NCBI GenBank assembly: GCA_020635255.1
Contig: JACKAC010000001.1
Span: forward strand, 186,001-250,000
Source: Ignavibacteriales bacterium
GTDB lineage: Bacteria; Bacteroidota; Ignavibacteria; Tepidaquicellales; Tepidaquicellaceae
DNA length: 64,000 nt
Direction: 5' to 3'
Position numbers and translations under genes: made by a program. Under the pieces are notes generated by a model. That model was not told the DNA's origin. It searched no databases and was given only the letters and a program-made list of their open reading frames with translations. This document shows, piece after piece, positions 8,653 through 17,168 of the stretch. Each line of letters begins with the position of its first letter. Within the stretch, counting starts at the first letter, position 1.

Positions 8653-10122
8653 ATGGCAAAAGGATTTAATGTTCTGTTTGTTTCCAGTGAAGTTTATCCT
8701 TATTCCAAAACGGGTGGTCTCGCAGATGTTTCAAATTCCCTCCCCCAGGCTTTAAACTCATTAGGTAATGAAGTAAGAATTATTACCCCAAAATATGGTC
8801 CTCTCGACGAGAGAAGACTGCAGATTCATGAGATTAAGCGTCTAAAAGATATTGGCGTTGATGTAGATGGCAAGTCGTGTAAATTTAATATTAAGTCATC
8901 ATTTATCCATGGCAAGAATACAAAAGCACAGGTATATCTATTAGAGAATCAGGATTTTTTCAAAAATAAGGGTGTTTATCAGAATATCCGGACAAAGAAG
9001 GATTTCCCGAATAATGACGAGCGTTTTACATTCTTTTGCAAAGCTGTGCTGGATGTGCTTGAGATACTTCAGTGGAAACCGGATGTGATTCACTGCAATG
9101 ATTGGCAAACCGGACTTATCCCTGCCTATATTAAGACTCTGTACAAAGACAATCCACACATTAAAGATATCAAAACCGTTTTCACTATACACAACCTGGC
9201 TTACCAGGGAAATTTCCCCAAGACCTCTTTTAAAAAGACAGGACTGCCGGAAGAAGTGCTGGAAAAAGCAACTCACGACGGAAAGTTTAGTTTTCTTAAA
9301 ACAGGTTTAGCCTATGCAGACAAGATAACGACCGTTAGCCAGAAGTATGCTGAGGAAATCAGAACCGATAAAGACTACAGCTGTGGAATGGAAAAGATTT
9401 TGGATAGCCGTAAGTCTGACCTCGTTGGAATATTGAACGGAATCGATCATTCGGTTTGGAATCCAAGTTACGATAAGGTCATTACATACAGATATACATA
9501 TCAGGAGATTCCGCTTAAGTATGAGAATAAAAGGGAACTGCTCAACAAGTATAAATTCGAGTACAGTGAAGACGTTCCCCTTATCGGCATGATTACAAGA
9601 CTTGTCGACCAGAAGGGTTTTGATCTAATGGAAAAGATACTTCCTGCCCTGATGAAGGAAGATATTCAGCTTGTAATACTCGGAACAGGTGATGAGAAGT
9701 ATCACAAATTTCTGAAGAATGCTAAAAAGAAATACGCAAAGAAACTTATTGTGCACCTCGGATTTGATGAAGACCTTGCTCACCACATAGAAGCAGGGTG
9801 TGATATGTTCATAATGCCATCTAAGTACGAGCCGTGCGGTCTTAATCAGATGTACAGTCTGACTTATGGTACAGTACCAATAGTAAGAGATACAGGCGGC
9901 CTTTCGGATACGGTTACAGATTATAAAAAACCGGACGGTAACGGATTTTTATTCGAAAAATATGATTCCAATGAACTCCTCAAAGCAGTTAAAACTGCAA
10001 TAGAGGTATTCAAAGATAAAAATAAATGGTATAAGATAATGAGGAACGGTATGGCTCTTGATTTTTCATGGAAGGTATCTGCTAAGAAGTATATGAATCT
10101 TTACAGCAAGCTCGCAAAGTAA
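8653..10122 (+). CDS. glgA: Glycogen synthase (ADP-glucose type)
   Basis: GT5 glycosyltransferase (489 aa) that elongates alpha-1,4-glucan from ADP-glucose in the cytoplasm. Both Rossmann domains are recognisable: the N-terminal substrate loop SKTGGLADV at residues 19-27, IHCNDWQTGL, and the C-terminal E-x7-E type region YEPCGLNQMYSLTYGTVPIVRDTGGL. The length is typical of bacterial GlgA. It has its own upstream AT-rich spacer of about 100 bp and no other glycogen genes nearby. The HAD phosphatase gene follows 28 bp later. Confidence 0.95.
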   Translation: MAKGFNVLFVSSEVYPYSKTGGLADVSNSLPQALNSLGNEVRIITPKYGPLDERRLQIHEIKRLKDIGVDVDGKSCKFNIKSSFIHGKNTKAQVYLLENQDFFKNKGVYQNIRTKKDFPNNDERFTFFCKAVLDVLEILQWKPDVIHCNDWQTGLIPAYIKTLYKDNPHIKDIKTVFTIHNLAYQGNFPKTSFKKTGLPEEVLEKATHDGKFSFLKTGLAYADKITTVSQKYAEEIRTDKDYSCGMEKILDSRKSDLVGILNGIDHSVWNPSYDKVITYRYTYQEIPLKYENKRELLNKYKFEYSEDVPLIGMITRLVDQKGFDLMEKILPALMKEDIQLVILGTGDEKYHKFLKNAKKKYAKKLIVHLGFDEDLAHHIEAGCDMFIMPSKYEPCGLNQMYSLTYGTVPIVRDTGGLSDTVTDYKKPDGNGFLFEKYDSNELLKAVKTAIEVFKDKNKWYKIMRNGMALDFSWKVSAKKYMNLYSKLAK

Positions 10123-10150
10123 CTACCCCATTAGAGTTACGTATAACGAT

Positions 10151-10738
10151 ATGAATAAGGCGGTATTTTTAGACAGAGATGGCACAATCAACGAGGATGT
10201 AAATTACCTTACAAGTAAAGAAGAACTGGTTATTTTTCCCGGAGTAAAGGAAGCGCTGACGCGTTTAAAAGATCTCGGCTTTCTGAATCTGGTTATAACA
10301 AATCAATCCGGGATAGCCAGGGGATATCTTTCCGAAGAAGATCTGGCTGAAATTCATAAAGATATCGATAGAGTTCTTAACATAGACGGTAAACCTTTGA
10401 TTGACGATTATTTTTACAGCCCGTATCATGTTGATGGTGTAGTGCCTGAATATTCGAAACACAGCGAGGACAGAAAGCCCGGGACAGGTATGATAGACAA
10501 AGCTGTAAAAAAGTATGATATTGACGTAAAAGAGTCTTTTTTAGTAGGTGATTCACTTGTTGATATGAAAAGTGCTGAAAATGCGGGATTAACGAAGATA
10601 TTAGTAAAAACCGGGTACGGAACTAAAACCCGAAAAGAATGTATTAATGAGGGAATAACAATTAATTATTTCGCTGAAGATCTGGACGATGCATCTGTTT
10701 ATATAGAAAATTTGGATAGAAAAATAAGTAAATTTTAA
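10151..10738 (+). CDS. HAD-IIIA phosphatase, GmhB-like but lacking zinc ligands
   Basis: Haloacid dehalogenase family phosphatase (195 aa) most like D-glycero-D-manno-heptose 1,7-bisphosphate 7-phosphatase (GmhB). The nucleophile and acid are D8 and D10 in FLDRDGTINEDVNYL, motif II is VITNQSGI, motif III includes RKPGTGM, and motif IV is VGDSLVDMKSAENAG. In GmhB a zinc-binding loop with CPHH and CxC precedes RKP; here the equivalent residues are SPYHVDGV and SKHSEDRKP, so the cysteines are gone. The substrate may thus be the heptose bisphosphate or another sugar phosphate. No other heptose pathway genes are in the window. Confidence 0.75.
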   Translation: MNKAVFLDRDGTINEDVNYLTSKEELVIFPGVKEALTRLKDLGFLNLVITNQSGIARGYLSEEDLAEIHKDIDRVLNIDGKPLIDDYFYSPYHVDGVVPEYSKHSEDRKPGTGMIDKAVKKYDIDVKESFLVGDSLVDMKSAENAGLTKILVKTGYGTKTRKECINEGITINYFAEDLDDASVYIENLDRKISKF

Positions 10739-10754
10739 ATTGATTTAGGATAAC

Positions 10755-10762
10755 TATATTTG
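10755..10762 (+). promoter_or_regulatory. Candidate -7 promoter element (TATATTTG)
   Basis: An exact TAnnTTTG match 39 bp upstream of the lipoprotein gene at 10801. A T-rich tract (733-736 of this kilobase) stands at the -33 position instead of TTTG, so the match is partial. Confidence 0.35.
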
Positions 10763-10800
10763 TACAGTAGATTCAGAATTTAAGATTAAAGACTAGCAAT

Positions 10801-11970
10801 TTGAAGAAAACAGGATATTTATTTGTTTGGGTATTATTGTCCGCGCTGATATTCTATTCATGCGAAGAGGTGACATCCGACCTTGGACAAAATTACATTT
10901 CACCGGACGACACATTGGGAACTAAGCTCCTCGATTCCAAAACCGACTCGCTCACCATTTCAGTAAATGACTTTAAGCAATACATTAACACTTATATTTC
11001 ATCGCAGATGCTAGTCGGTCAGTATCAGAATTATCAGGCAAGGTCACTGTTAAAATTCAACAACCTGCCTACAAATTATGACAGCGCGACTGTTGTCTCT
11101 GCAAAGATAAAACTGAAATATACGAATTATTTTTATCAGGATTCGATGGGTACGGTTTCATTCGATGTGTTCAGGTTAAAGAGCCCGTTGAACTTTCCAA
11201 CAATAACATACGACTCGATCTCGTCTGCTGATATAGACAATACAATACAGGGAAGTTTCTCCGGAAACCCGACGGACTCATCGGTAATTACGATCACTCT
11301 GAATAACCAGCTTGCAAAAGACTGGCTCGAATTTGCCGCTGATACTAACTATTCTGTGAAAAACAGGGGAGTGATAATGATACCTAATGGCGGAACAACT
11401 ATCAAAGGATTCTTTACTTCGCAGTCAGGAGATGAAAATCTTTACCCGGCGCTCGAGATTATCGTCACCAAAAATTCACAGACAGACACGCTTACACTTA
11501 AAGAATCGGATGGTATGTTCGTATCGGACGCGCCGAATTCTGTGATACAATCCGACAGGATATTCCTTCAGTCAGGAGTGGCATTCAGGAGCATAATGAA
11601 TTTCGATCTTTCGAAACTTCCTAATAACGTCGTGATAAACGACGCGCTCCTTACACTGACACTGGATACGGCAAATTCATATATCACACAATACTCCGAC
11701 CAAAGACTTGTAGCGGCAATGGTGACGGATACGTCGACAAAAACTGATTCTCTGGGATTCATAACGTTAAATAGGGTAGGAAACGTTTACTCTATCCGGT
11801 TTATCGTCATTATGCAGAATTGGAATTCGGGAATAGCTCCGAATTATGGTCTGGCTCTGAGAAATGTATCGGAGACAGGCACAATGGACATTTTCTCTTT
11901 CTTCGGTCCGAATTATGCGGACACTTCGGTTGTACCTAGATTAAGAATTAGATATACACTTAGAAACTGA
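10801..11970 (+). CDS. Lipoprotein with two DNRLRE-like beta domains
   Basis: A 389-residue secreted protein starting at TTG. The N-terminal signal ends in LIFYSCEEV, a plausible though non-canonical lipobox, so surface or periplasmic lipoprotein is likely. Two related beta-rich blocks are visible: about 75-210 with RSLLKFNNLPTNYDSATVV and about 255-385 with RSIMNFDLSKLPNNVVIND. This RxxLxFDLSxLP...A.L pattern is typical of DNRLRE-type carbohydrate- or surface-associated domains. Function is unknown. It is followed one base later by an outer-membrane protein gene, and the two may work together. Confidence 0.7.
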   Translation: MKKTGYLFVWVLLSALIFYSCEEVTSDLGQNYISPDDTLGTKLLDSKTDSLTISVNDFKQYINTYISSQMLVGQYQNYQARSLLKFNNLPTNYDSATVVSAKIKLKYTNYFYQDSMGTVSFDVFRLKSPLNFPTITYDSISSADIDNTIQGSFSGNPTDSSVITITLNNQLAKDWLEFAADTNYSVKNRGVIMIPNGGTTIKGFFTSQSGDENLYPALEIIVTKNSQTDTLTLKESDGMFVSDAPNSVIQSDRIFLQSGVAFRSIMNFDLSKLPNNVVINDALLTLTLDTANSYITQYSDQRLVAAMVTDTSTKTDSLGFITLNRVGNVYSIRFIVIMQNWNSGIAPNYGLALRNVSETGTMDIFSFFGPNYADTSVVPRLRIRYTLRN

Positions 11971-11971
11971 G

Positions 11972-13243
11972 ATGAAAACAACAGGATTATTGATATTGAC
12001 CATTATGATGTTGTTAGCCGGGAATTCCTCATTCGCGCAGAATGAAAATGACGAATTCGATGGCGGATCCCCTTATACGATCTTTGGAATTGGGGATCTA
12101 AGATACAATACCAGCTCACGTACCTACGGTATGGGTGTCCTCGGTATAGGATTAACCGGGGACTACATAAATAATCTAAATCCTGCCGCTAATTCTAAGC
12201 TCGAATTTACAAAGTTTTCTCTGTCGGCGGACTACGGATACTTAAAGTCAACCGACGGCGTACTTACTACAAAAGTAAACGAAGGAAATATAAACGGGCT
12301 TAATATTGGTATTCCTATTAGCAAAGATCAAGGCTGGGTTGTGAATCTCGGTATCAACCCAATGAGTTCGATCGGATACCAGATAATAGGAACAGGGGTA
12401 TCCGAAGGCGAGAATTATACGAATACATTCAGCGGCGAAGGCGGTTTGACAAGGATAAATATCGGAATGACATATACGCTGTTTAAAAGCCTGAGCATAG
12501 GCGCTGAATACAATTACGCTTTCGGTAATATTATATCGCAGAGAACGATCGATTTTGAAAACACAGCATTGTTTGATTATTTTTCAAGGACAGAAACAGA
12601 TCTCAGTAAATCATTTGTAAAGGGCGGAATGTTATTCTCTCTGGAAAATCTTGTAAATAAGAAAAGCAAGAATCTTCGTTTCCTTAAATTTGGATTTGTT
12701 TACCAGATGGGTATAGACCTTTCTGCAAATGAAGAGTCAATAATACAATCCAGCATCAATACTGATTCTAATATTGTACAGACCGGTGTGGTGAAAATCC
12801 CCGCAGCATATGGTTTCGGTATTTCCAATAGATTTGGTGACAGGGTGAATGTAGCCGCTGATGCATATTTCCAGCAATGGAGCGATTATACATATTTCGG
12901 CATGACCCCGTCTAATTTTGTAAACTCTTCCAGGTACAGTGCGGGGTTAGAGCTATTGCCATCCCCGGACCGTGATAAAAGCTTTTTTCAGAAATTGACC
13001 TATAGGGCTGGCGCGTTTTATGACCAGGCGTATTACACTATAAACTCCGAGAATATAAACACACTTGGCTTTAGACTGGGCTTCGGTATCCCTATTTCCG
13101 AGCTTAATTCGATCGACCTGAACCTTAGCTACTCCATACGCGGAAAAGAAGGCAACGGCTTAATAAAGGATGAACTGTTCAATGTATATCTGGGTGTAAA
13201 TTTCGGAGAGATCTGGTTCCTCAGACCAAACGACGATTTTTAA
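11972..13243 (+). CDS. Outer-membrane beta-barrel protein
   Basis: A 423-residue protein with a cleavable signal (MKTTGLLILTIMMLLAGNSSFAQ) and many alternating amphipathic strands. The N-terminus SPYTIFGIGDLRYNTSSRTYGMGVLG and the NLNPAA motif are characteristic of a common Bacteroidota family of FadL/OmpP1-like barrels. Transport substrate unknown. The gene is packed directly after the DNRLRE lipoprotein, and rpiB follows 10 bp later, so all may share one transcript. Confidence 0.7.
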   Translation: MKTTGLLILTIMMLLAGNSSFAQNENDEFDGGSPYTIFGIGDLRYNTSSRTYGMGVLGIGLTGDYINNLNPAANSKLEFTKFSLSADYGYLKSTDGVLTTKVNEGNINGLNIGIPISKDQGWVVNLGINPMSSIGYQIIGTGVSEGENYTNTFSGEGGLTRINIGMTYTLFKSLSIGAEYNYAFGNIISQRTIDFENTALFDYFSRTETDLSKSFVKGGMLFSLENLVNKKSKNLRFLKFGFVYQMGIDLSANEESIIQSSINTDSNIVQTGVVKIPAAYGFGISNRFGDRVNVAADAYFQQWSDYTYFGMTPSNFVNSSRYSAGLELLPSPDRDKSFFQKLTYRAGAFYDQAYYTINSENINTLGFRLGFGIPISELNSIDLNLSYSIRGKEGNGLIKDELFNVYLGVNFGEIWFLRPNDDF

Positions 13244-13253
13244 TAATACAGCA

Positions 13254-13694
13254 ATGAAGATAGCAATCGGTTCAGATCACAGAGGAGTAAATTATAAGAA
13301 AGCCATCAAGGAGATGCTGGAGTCCGAAGGTGTCGAAGTCGAAGACCTGGGCACTGATAGCGATGAGAGCGTTGATTACCCTGATTATGCTACAAAGGTC
13401 GCGCAGGAAGTAGGCAAAGGAAATGTGGATTATGGTGTGTTGGTATGCGGAAGCGGGATAGGAGTGGACATTGTGGCAAATAAAGTGACCGGAGCCAGGT
13501 CGGTAAACGCCGTCAACGAAAAAATGGCTGAAATGTCACGCAGACATAATAACGCGAACGTGATCTCGCTTGGAGCGGACCTGATAGACCTCGATACTGC
13601 ATTAAAGAATGTTCAGAAGTTTATCAGCACGGACTTTGAGGGAGGCAGACATCAGAGGAGAGTTGATAAAATCCACACACTTACCGGTCGTTAA
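13254..13694 (+). CDS. rpiB: Ribose-5-phosphate isomerase B
   Basis: Isomerase of the LacAB/RpiB family (146 aa) interconverting ribose 5-phosphate and ribulose 5-phosphate in the pentose phosphate pathway. Signature sequences are IAIGSDHRGV at the N-terminus, DYPDYA, the active-site Cys in VLVCGSGIGV (about residue 65), and RRHNNANVISLGA near 100. The length matches the family. It is followed by glyA after a 69-bp spacer in which I see no strong terminator. Confidence 0.95.
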   Translation: MKIAIGSDHRGVNYKKAIKEMLESEGVEVEDLGTDSDESVDYPDYATKVAQEVGKGNVDYGVLVCGSGIGVDIVANKVTGARSVNAVNEKMAEMSRRHNNANVISLGADLIDLDTALKNVQKFISTDFEGGRHQRRVDKIHTLTGR

Positions 13695-13763
13695 CCCAAC
13701 ATGTCTGTTCATTTTCTATATTCCTTGTCTTTTAAATATCCTGCTTATAAATCAATCTAAACC

Positions 13764-15065
13764 ATGAATATTGATCTAAAGACATTCGATTCAGAGCTTA
13801 ATTCCGCAATTGACGGAGAAAAGAAAAGGCAGGCTGAAAAGCTTGAAATGATAGCTTCCGAAAATTTTGTTTCGGATGCGGTAATGGAAGCGCAGGGATC
13901 CGTACTTACCAATAAATACGCGGAGGGTTACCCGGGTAAAAGATATTACGGCGGATGCGAATACGTGGATATCGCAGAAAACCTCGCCATAGATAGAGCT
14001 AAGCAGATATTTGGCGCGGAATATGCCAACGTTCAACCGCACTCGGGCAGTCAGGCTAATATGGCTGTTTACTTCACGTTTTTAAAGCCGGGTGATAAGG
14101 TAATGGGAATGGACCTTTCCCATGGAGGGCACCTTACTCACGGATCGCCGGTTAATTTTTCCGGTAAGCTGTATAATTTTACTCAATACGGCATTAATCC
14201 CGATACCGAGATGCTGGACTATGACATGGTAATGGATGCCGCAATGCGCGAGAAGCCTAAAATGATAACTGTTGGAGCCAGCGCTTATTCGAGGAATATA
14301 GATTATAGCAAGTTTAGAGAGATAGCAGATAAGGTAGGAGCATTCCTTTTTGCGGATATCGCACATCCTGCCGGATTGATCGCGAAAAAACTGCTCAACG
14401 ATCCCGTACCGTACTGCCATGTCGTTGCAAGTACAACCCATAAGACTCTACGCGGTCCGCGCGGGGGTATAATATTAATGGGTAAGGATTTTGAAAATCC
14501 ATTCGGTATTGTCGCTCCGAAATCGGGAAGAACAAAAATGATGAGTGAGATCCTGAATTCTACGGTGATGCCGGGAGTACAGGGCGGTCCTCTGATGCAT
14601 GTTATCGCCGCAAAAGCTGTTGCGTTTAAGGAGGTTCTAAACGACGGCTTCCTTGATTATGCAAAGCAAATTATAAGTAATGCGCAATCACTCGCGGCTA
14701 AATTAAAGGAACATGACTTTCATATAATATCGGGCGGTACCGATAACCATCTGATGCTTATTGATCTCCGGAATAAAGGATTATCGGGAAAACAAGCTGA
14801 GGAAGCGCTCGATGAGGTAGGCATAACATGTAATAAAAATGCCGTTCCATTTGACGATAAGAGTCCGCTTATTACAAGTGGTATCAGGCTCGGAACACCG
14901 GCTCTTACGACGAGAGGAATGAGAGAGTCCGAGATGGAACAGATAGCAGGAATGATAAATAGGGTAATATTTGCTCATGAAGATGAAAAAGTAAAAGAGG
15001 AAGTGTCGGCTGAAGTAAAAGACCTTACGTCGAGATTTGATCTGTTTAATTATGAAACCAAATAG
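13764..15065 (+). CDS. glyA: Serine hydroxymethyltransferase
   Basis: PLP-dependent enzyme (433 aa) that converts serine and tetrahydrofolate to glycine and methylene-THF. Recognisable segments are MIASENFVS, NKYAEGYPGKRYYGGCE, HLTHGSPVNFSG, and the PLP lysine K227 in STTHKTLRGPRGG. RLGTPALTTRGM near the C-terminus is also typical. Length and motif order are those of bacterial GlyA. TatC follows after 10 bp. Confidence 0.97.
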   Translation: MNIDLKTFDSELNSAIDGEKKRQAEKLEMIASENFVSDAVMEAQGSVLTNKYAEGYPGKRYYGGCEYVDIAENLAIDRAKQIFGAEYANVQPHSGSQANMAVYFTFLKPGDKVMGMDLSHGGHLTHGSPVNFSGKLYNFTQYGINPDTEMLDYDMVMDAAMREKPKMITVGASAYSRNIDYSKFREIADKVGAFLFADIAHPAGLIAKKLLNDPVPYCHVVASTTHKTLRGPRGGIILMGKDFENPFGIVAPKSGRTKMMSEILNSTVMPGVQGGPLMHVIAAKAVAFKEVLNDGFLDYAKQIISNAQSLAAKLKEHDFHIISGGTDNHLMLIDLRNKGLSGKQAEEALDEVGITCNKNAVPFDDKSPLITSGIRLGTPALTTRGMRESEMEQIAGMINRVIFAHEDEKVKEEVSAEVKDLTSRFDLFNYETK

Positions 15066-15075
15066 ATTTTGGTAG

Positions 15076-15879
15076 TTGGAAGAAGACAAGGAAATAAGAG
15101 ATCAGGAAGATCAGGCTGATAATGATGAGATGGGGTTTCTCGACCACCTGGAGGAGCTAAGGTGGAGGATCATAAAATCGGTTATTGGCATAGTCATTGG
15201 TGCTATAATAGTTGGTATTTTTATTGATGATATAATGAAGTACGTAATATTTGCTCCCGCAAAGCATACAGAACCCCCCCTGACCATTATAAACCTCAAA
15301 CCTTACGGGCAGTTTACTCTATATATGCAGGTAATTATTATTGGTGGTATTATAGCGAGCATTCCAAATATAATTTACCAGTTCTGGAAGTTCATCGAGC
15401 CTGCACTTATGCCCAGGGAACGCAAGTATATATCCGGTATAGTGTTTTTTACGTCACTTTGCTTTCTGATCGGGCTCGTATTCGCGTATTTTGTTCTCTT
15501 GCCCACAGCGCTTAACTTTTTCGCTACATTTGGTACAGATATTATAGTAAACCAGATAGATGCGAATGAATATATACAGTTTGTGATGTCTGTATGCCTT
15601 TTAGCAGGGGCGGTTTTTGAACTGCCAATGGTATCATATTTCCTCTCTAAAGTAGGTATATTGAAACCTGAATTTATGAGGAAGTACAGGAAGCACGCTA
15701 TTGTCGCTATTTTGATAATAGCAGGAATTATGACACCTTCTCCTGATATTGTCAGCCAGATAATGCTTGCAGTACCGTTATTTATACTATATGAGATAAG
15801 TATTTATATTTGCAAAGTCTCTCAAAAGAAAAGGGAGAGTCTTGTTACAAATGAAGATTCTGTACAAACAAATCAATAG
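15076..15879 (+). CDS. tatC: Sec-independent (Tat) translocase subunit TatC
   Basis: Polytopic inner-membrane receptor for twin-arginine signal peptides (267 aa, six helices). The conserved cytoplasmic N-terminus FLDHLEELRWRI, the FWKFIEPALMPRERKY loop, FELPMVSYFLSKVGI, and TPSPDIVSQIMLAVPLFILYE are all TatC signatures. The frame opens at TTG 15076, giving an acidic 18-residue extension. An ATG at 15130 gives MGFLDHLEELR, the more usual TatC beginning, and may be the real start. No tatA/B gene is in the window. The next gene starts 3 bp after the stop. Confidence 0.95.
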   Translation: MEEDKEIRDQEDQADNDEMGFLDHLEELRWRIIKSVIGIVIGAIIVGIFIDDIMKYVIFAPAKHTEPPLTIINLKPYGQFTLYMQVIIIGGIIASIPNIIYQFWKFIEPALMPRERKYISGIVFFTSLCFLIGLVFAYFVLLPTALNFFATFGTDIIVNQIDANEYIQFVMSVCLLAGAVFELPMVSYFLSKVGILKPEFMRKYRKHAIVAILIIAGIMTPSPDIVSQIMLAVPLFILYEISIYICKVSQKKRESLVTNEDSVQTNQ

Positions 15880-15882
15880 AGT

Positions 15883-16851
15883 TTGAATTTAAAAGAGATT
15901 ACAGCCCCCATAAAAGTTGAGCTGGGTGAATTTCAGGTAAGGTTTGCTGAAGAGTTGAAGTCTAAGGTCGCCCTGATCGACATGATCACCAAATACATTC
16001 ATAAACAAAAAGGGAAGCAGGTTCGTCCTACGCTGGTGCTTCTTTCAGCTAAATTATGCGGTGACATAACCGACAGGACATATATCGCCGCGAATATGGT
16101 TGAGCTTCTTCACACCGCGACACTTATCCATGATGATGTCGTTGATGAAGCAAAAGAGCGAAGGGGCTTTGCATCTATAAATGCTGTCTGGAAAAACAAG
16201 GCGGCAGTACTAATAGGGGATTTTCTTCTTTCCAAAGGCTTACTGATAGCTCTGGAGGGAAAAGAGTTTGAATTTCTGCATGCTACATCTGAAGCAGTGA
16301 GAAGAATGAGTGAAGGGGAACTATTACAGATCCAGAAGGCAAGGAATTTTGATTCTACGGAAGAAACATATTTCAAAGTTATCTCCGATAAAACTGCTTC
16401 ACTCATAAAAACATGCTGTAAACTTGGCGCGGTAAGTACCACAGATGATCCCGATAAGATAAAGAGATTGTCGGATTTTGGTGAAAACCTTGGGATCGCA
16501 TTCCAGCTCAGAGATGATTTGCTGGATTACATAGGTCGCAAAAAATTATTGGGAAAATCTCCCGGCAATGATGTCAAAGAAAAAAAGTTTACTCTCCCTC
16601 TTATAATTTCCCTCGAGAGAGCTCCCGGCAATAAGTCGAAAGACATTATCAAACTTATTAAAGGAAGATCATCTAAAGCTTTTGAAAAGGTATATGATTT
16701 TGTTTCTGAGTATGGCGGGATAGATTATACCTGTCAAAAGATCAAAGAATATTCTACTCACGCGCTCGAATCTATCTGTACTTTCCCGGAAAACGATGTA
16801 AAGAGATCTTTAAAAATGCTTGTAGAATTCGTCGAAAAACGCGAGTTTTAA
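15883..16851 (+). CDS. Polyprenyl diphosphate synthase
   Basis: Trans-prenyltransferase (322 aa) that lengthens farnesyl diphosphate to the long chain used for menaquinone or similar carriers. First Asp-rich motif is LIHDDVVDEAKERRG (about residue 83) and the second is FQLRDDLLDYIG (about 210); KGKQVRP matches the conserved substrate-binding region. The residues just before the first motif are small to medium, which fits a long-chain (octaprenyl-type, IspB) product, but length cannot be fixed from sequence. Start is TTG, three bases after tatC. Last gene of its run; no clear terminator follows. Confidence 0.9.
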   Translation: MNLKEITAPIKVELGEFQVRFAEELKSKVALIDMITKYIHKQKGKQVRPTLVLLSAKLCGDITDRTYIAANMVELLHTATLIHDDVVDEAKERRGFASINAVWKNKAAVLIGDFLLSKGLLIALEGKEFEFLHATSEAVRRMSEGELLQIQKARNFDSTEETYFKVISDKTASLIKTCCKLGAVSTTDDPDKIKRLSDFGENLGIAFQLRDDLLDYIGRKKLLGKSPGNDVKEKKFTLPLIISLERAPGNKSKDIIKLIKGRSSKAFEKVYDFVSEYGGIDYTCQKIKEYSTHALESICTFPENDVKRSLKMLVEFVEKREF

Positions 16852-17168
16852 CTCCCATTAAGTACTTAGTTTAGAGATATTTAATCCTAATTGACCGTTT
16901 TTGTTACATTCCAAACAAATTTTCCATCCCAAAGGCTTGTTTTTACTCTGTAATCACCACTTTTACTGTGTTTTAATAAATTTGGGTGCTGAATAATTTA
17001 CAATAACTTCGAATAAATTTATTTGAGAAGTAATAATCTTCTTCTTAAATTGAATAAGTAGTACTTGAGGGATTTCCGTACAAAAAAATCCCTTGGGTAT
17101 TTCCACTAAAGATATGTGATTTTAAAAGACATATCAGAAAAAATTATAAACGTTAAGGAGAACTTCAA
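16852..17168 (+). promoter_or_regulatory. Long leader of T9SS cargo gene, copy 1
   Basis: A 317-bp gene-free stretch. From about 16890 it aligns almost end to end with 19190-19470 upstream of the next gene. Shared elements include an AT palindrome around AAATAAATTTATTT with a TTTATTTG box at 17018-17025 (possible -7 element), a small hairpin GATATGT/ACATATC at 17111-17135, and the ribosome site AAGGAG just before ATG. Confidence 0.5.
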
